A stretch of DNA of 7,210 bases, from assembly GCA_946187095.1 (NCBI GenBank), contig CAMHPW010000048.1, positions 1 through 7,210 on the forward strand. The letters are read 5' to 3'. A model generated the notes under the pieces. The model searched no databases and had not been told where the DNA came from. It worked only from the letters and a program-made list of their open reading frames with translations. Positions 6,034 to 7,210 of this stretch are shown one piece after another; position 1 is the first letter of the stretch, and every line of letters starts with the position of its first letter. Made by a program: the position numbers and the translations under genes. The DNA comes from an uncultured Clostridia bacterium. GTDB taxonomy: Bacteria; Bacillota; Clostridia; Oscillospirales; Acutalibacteraceae.

Positions 6034-6567
6034 TTGCCAAGTCAGAAAGTTTTGGAACAGAAACAGCAGGTTGTTGCACAGCTCGCTGAAAGAATCCAAG
6101 GTTCAGTTGCAGGTATCATCGTTGACTACAAGGGTATCACTGTTGAGGACGATACAAAGCTCCGTAAGGAACTTCGTGAAAACGGTGTCAAATATACCGT
6201 TGTCAAGAATACTTTGATCAAGCGTGCGGCTGAAAAGGCAGGTCTTAACGGTATTGACGATGTACTTAACGGTACTTCTGCTATCGCAACAAGTGCAGAA
6301 GATTATGTAGCAGCAGCTCGTATTCTCCAGCAGTTTGCCGATAAGCACGACAACTTTAAAGTAAAGACAGGTTATCTCGATAATGAAGTGATCAGTCTTG
6401 ATAAGATCCAGAGTCTTGCAAAACTCCCGTCAAGAGAAGTTTTGCTTGCCAATGTACTCGGTGCATTCCAGGCACCTATCGCATCTTTCGCAAGGGCTAT
6501 TCAGGCTGTTGTTGACAAGAGCGGCGAAGCAGCTCCTGCGGCTGAAGAAGCTCCGGCAGAAGCGTAA
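6034..6567 (+). CDS. rplJ: 50S ribosomal protein L10, TTG start
   Basis: L10 anchors the L7/L12 dimers to 23S rRNA beside L11. The 177-residue protein opens PSQKVLEQKQQVVAQLAERI, a standard L10 N-terminus, then GIIVDYKGITVEDDTKLRKE, the conserved VVKNTLIKRAAE, a GTSAIATS segment, and a long C-terminal helix region (about residues 134-160) that binds L7/L12. The tail is rich in Ala and Glu. The start is TTG at 6034, since GGAGGTG (6020-6026) is 7 nt before it and the protein begins exactly where the family does; no ATG fits. Stop TAA is followed at once by TGA. It is controlled by the upstream L10 leader and attenuator and lies 44 nt before rplL. Confidence 0.97.
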   Translation: MPSQKVLEQKQQVVAQLAERIQGSVAGIIVDYKGITVEDDTKLRKELRENGVKYTVVKNTLIKRAAEKAGLNGIDDVLNGTSAIATSAEDYVAAARILQQFADKHDNFKVKTGYLDNEVISLDKIQSLAKLPSREVLLANVLGAFQAPIASFARAIQAVVDKSGEAAPAAEEAPAEA

Positions 6568-6611
6568 TGAAAAAAACAAAAATACATCTCAAATCATGGA
6601 GGTAATTTAAA

Positions 6612-6989
6612 ATGGCATCAGAGAAAGTTACAGCTATTGTAGAAGAATTGAAAGGTCTTACAGTTCTTGAACTTGCAGAGCTCGTTCACGCTGTAGAAGA
6701 AGAATTCGGCGTATCCGCAGCAGCCGCAGTTGCAGTTGCAGCTCCCACAGACGGCGGTGCAGCAGCAGCCGCTGAGCAGACAGAATTTGACGTTATCCTT
6801 AAGTCAGCAGGTGCTGAGAAAATTAAGGTTATCAAGGTTGTTCGTGAAATCACAGGTCTTGGTCTGAAAGAAGCTAAGGCTCTCGTTGACGGTGCTCCGA
6901 AGCCCGTTAAAGAGGCAGTCAGCAAGGACGATGCCGAAGCTATCAAGGCTAAACTCACAGAAGTTGGTGCTGAGGTAGAGGTTAAGTAA
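6612..6989 (+). CDS. rplL: 50S ribosomal protein L7/L12
   Basis: This is the multi-copy stalk protein that recruits IF-2, EF-Tu, EF-G and release factors and stimulates their GTPase activity. It is 125 residues long, near the usual length. The N-terminal dimerisation and L10-binding domain covers about residues 1-33 (ending [10 protein letters not shown]). An alanine-rich flexible hinge covers about 35-55. The C-terminal factor-binding domain covers about 57-125, with [20 protein letters not shown] at 70-89 and [11 protein letters not shown] after it, all well conserved. ATG 6612 has GGAGGT at 6598-6603. It is co-transcribed with rplJ. No terminator is visible in the 57 nt after it, so read-through into rpmB is likely. 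Confidence 0.98.
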   Translation: MASEKVTAIVEELKGLTVLELAELVHAVEEEFGVSAAAAVAVAAPTDGGAAAAAEQTEFDVILKSAGAEKIKVIKVVREITGLGLKEAKALVDGAPKPVKEAVSKDDAEAIKAKLTEVGAEVEVK

Positions 6990-7046
6990 TTTTACTTCAA
7001 GGCAATACCTACAAATTTTTTAATCACCATAGGAGGTGCAAAAAAC

Positions 7047-7210
7047 ATGGCAAAATGTGAAATTTGCGGTAAGGGTGTCACTTTCGGTATCAAAGTATCT
7101 CACTCACACAGACGCTCAAACAGAACATGGAAGCCAAACGTCGTTAAGGTTAAAGCGATTGTAAACGGCAGTCCGAAACGCGTTAATGTCTGCACCCGTT
7201 GCCTTCGTTC
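7047..7210 (+). CDS. rpmB: 50S ribosomal protein L28, 3'-truncated by the window
   Basis: L28 is a small basic large-subunit protein. Fifty-four full codons are visible of about 62 expected. The protein starts MAKCEICGKGVTFGIKVSHS, then HRRSNRTWKPN, and reaches VNVCTRCLR at the window edge. Four cysteines in two CxxC pairs (C4/C7 and C49/C52) show the zinc-binding form. AGGAGGTG at 7031-7038 gives ATG 7047 a strong ribosome binding site 8 nt away. Its place right after rplL is unusual, since rpoB normally follows there. Confidence 0.96.
   Translation, partial: MAKCEICGKGVTFGIKVSHSHRRSNRTWKPNVVKVKAIVNGSPKRVNVCTRCLR

Noticed and set aside
5969..6217. Plus-strand open frame of 82 codons overlapping the attenuator and rplJ
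   Set aside because: It runs through the terminator hairpin, has no ribosome binding site at its start, and overlaps the well-supported L10 frame.

Overview
The window looks like a bacterial chromosome segment from a Clostridia-type Firmicute, most likely a Ruminococcus-like member of the Oscillospiraceae. This rests on moderate GC, very strong GGAGG ribosome binding sites, the gene order rpmG-secE-nusG-rplK-rplA, an L10-type attenuator leader before rplJ-rplL, and hypothetical proteins of a style common in that group. The genus is an inference; the Firmicutes assignment is much firmer. All genes lie on the + strand.

Layout: (1) 1-2130, the 3' part of infB (translation initiation factor IF-2), whose start lies upstream of the window. 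(2) 2132-2188, an AT-rich imperfect palindrome. (3) 2208-2927, a 2H-phosphoesterase (LigT-like) protein with two HxT motifs, then 2939-3331, a small single-pass membrane protein of unknown function. These two genes separate infB from the ribosomal cluster and stand where rbfA would usually be expected. (4) A promoter at 3365-3394, then rpmG (L33), secE, nusG, rplK (L11) and rplA (L1). (5) A second long palindrome at 5772-5844. (6) A near-perfect promoter at 5852-5880, an L10-binding leader with an intrinsic terminator at 5978-6012, rplJ (L10) with a TTG start, and rplL (L7/L12). (7) The start of rpmB (L28), cut by the window end, in the place where rpoB is usually found.

Most of the genes serve protein synthesis or its coupling to transcription and secretion. 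IF-2 starts translation. L11, L10 and L7/L12 build the factor-binding stalk that IF-2 and the elongation factors contact. L1 forms the opposite stalk. NusG links RNA polymerase to ribosomes, and SecE is a core subunit of the Sec translocon.

The most informative regulatory signal is a pair of RNA elements, one before rplK (4517-4559) and one before rplA (5019-5051). Both have the form GTGG-GA-GG ... CC-(7 or 8 nt ending TTTTA)-CCAC and sit at the same distance from the ribosome binding site. They copy the L1-binding helix of 23S rRNA and predict that L1 represses both genes separately. The rplJL leader shows a complete L10-type attenuator, including a possible antiterminator that excludes the terminator. 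I found no CRISPR array, transposase, tRNA or rRNA gene. Nothing in the window looks like a wholly new system; the less familiar material is the 2H-phosphoesterase/membrane-protein pair and the two palindromes.
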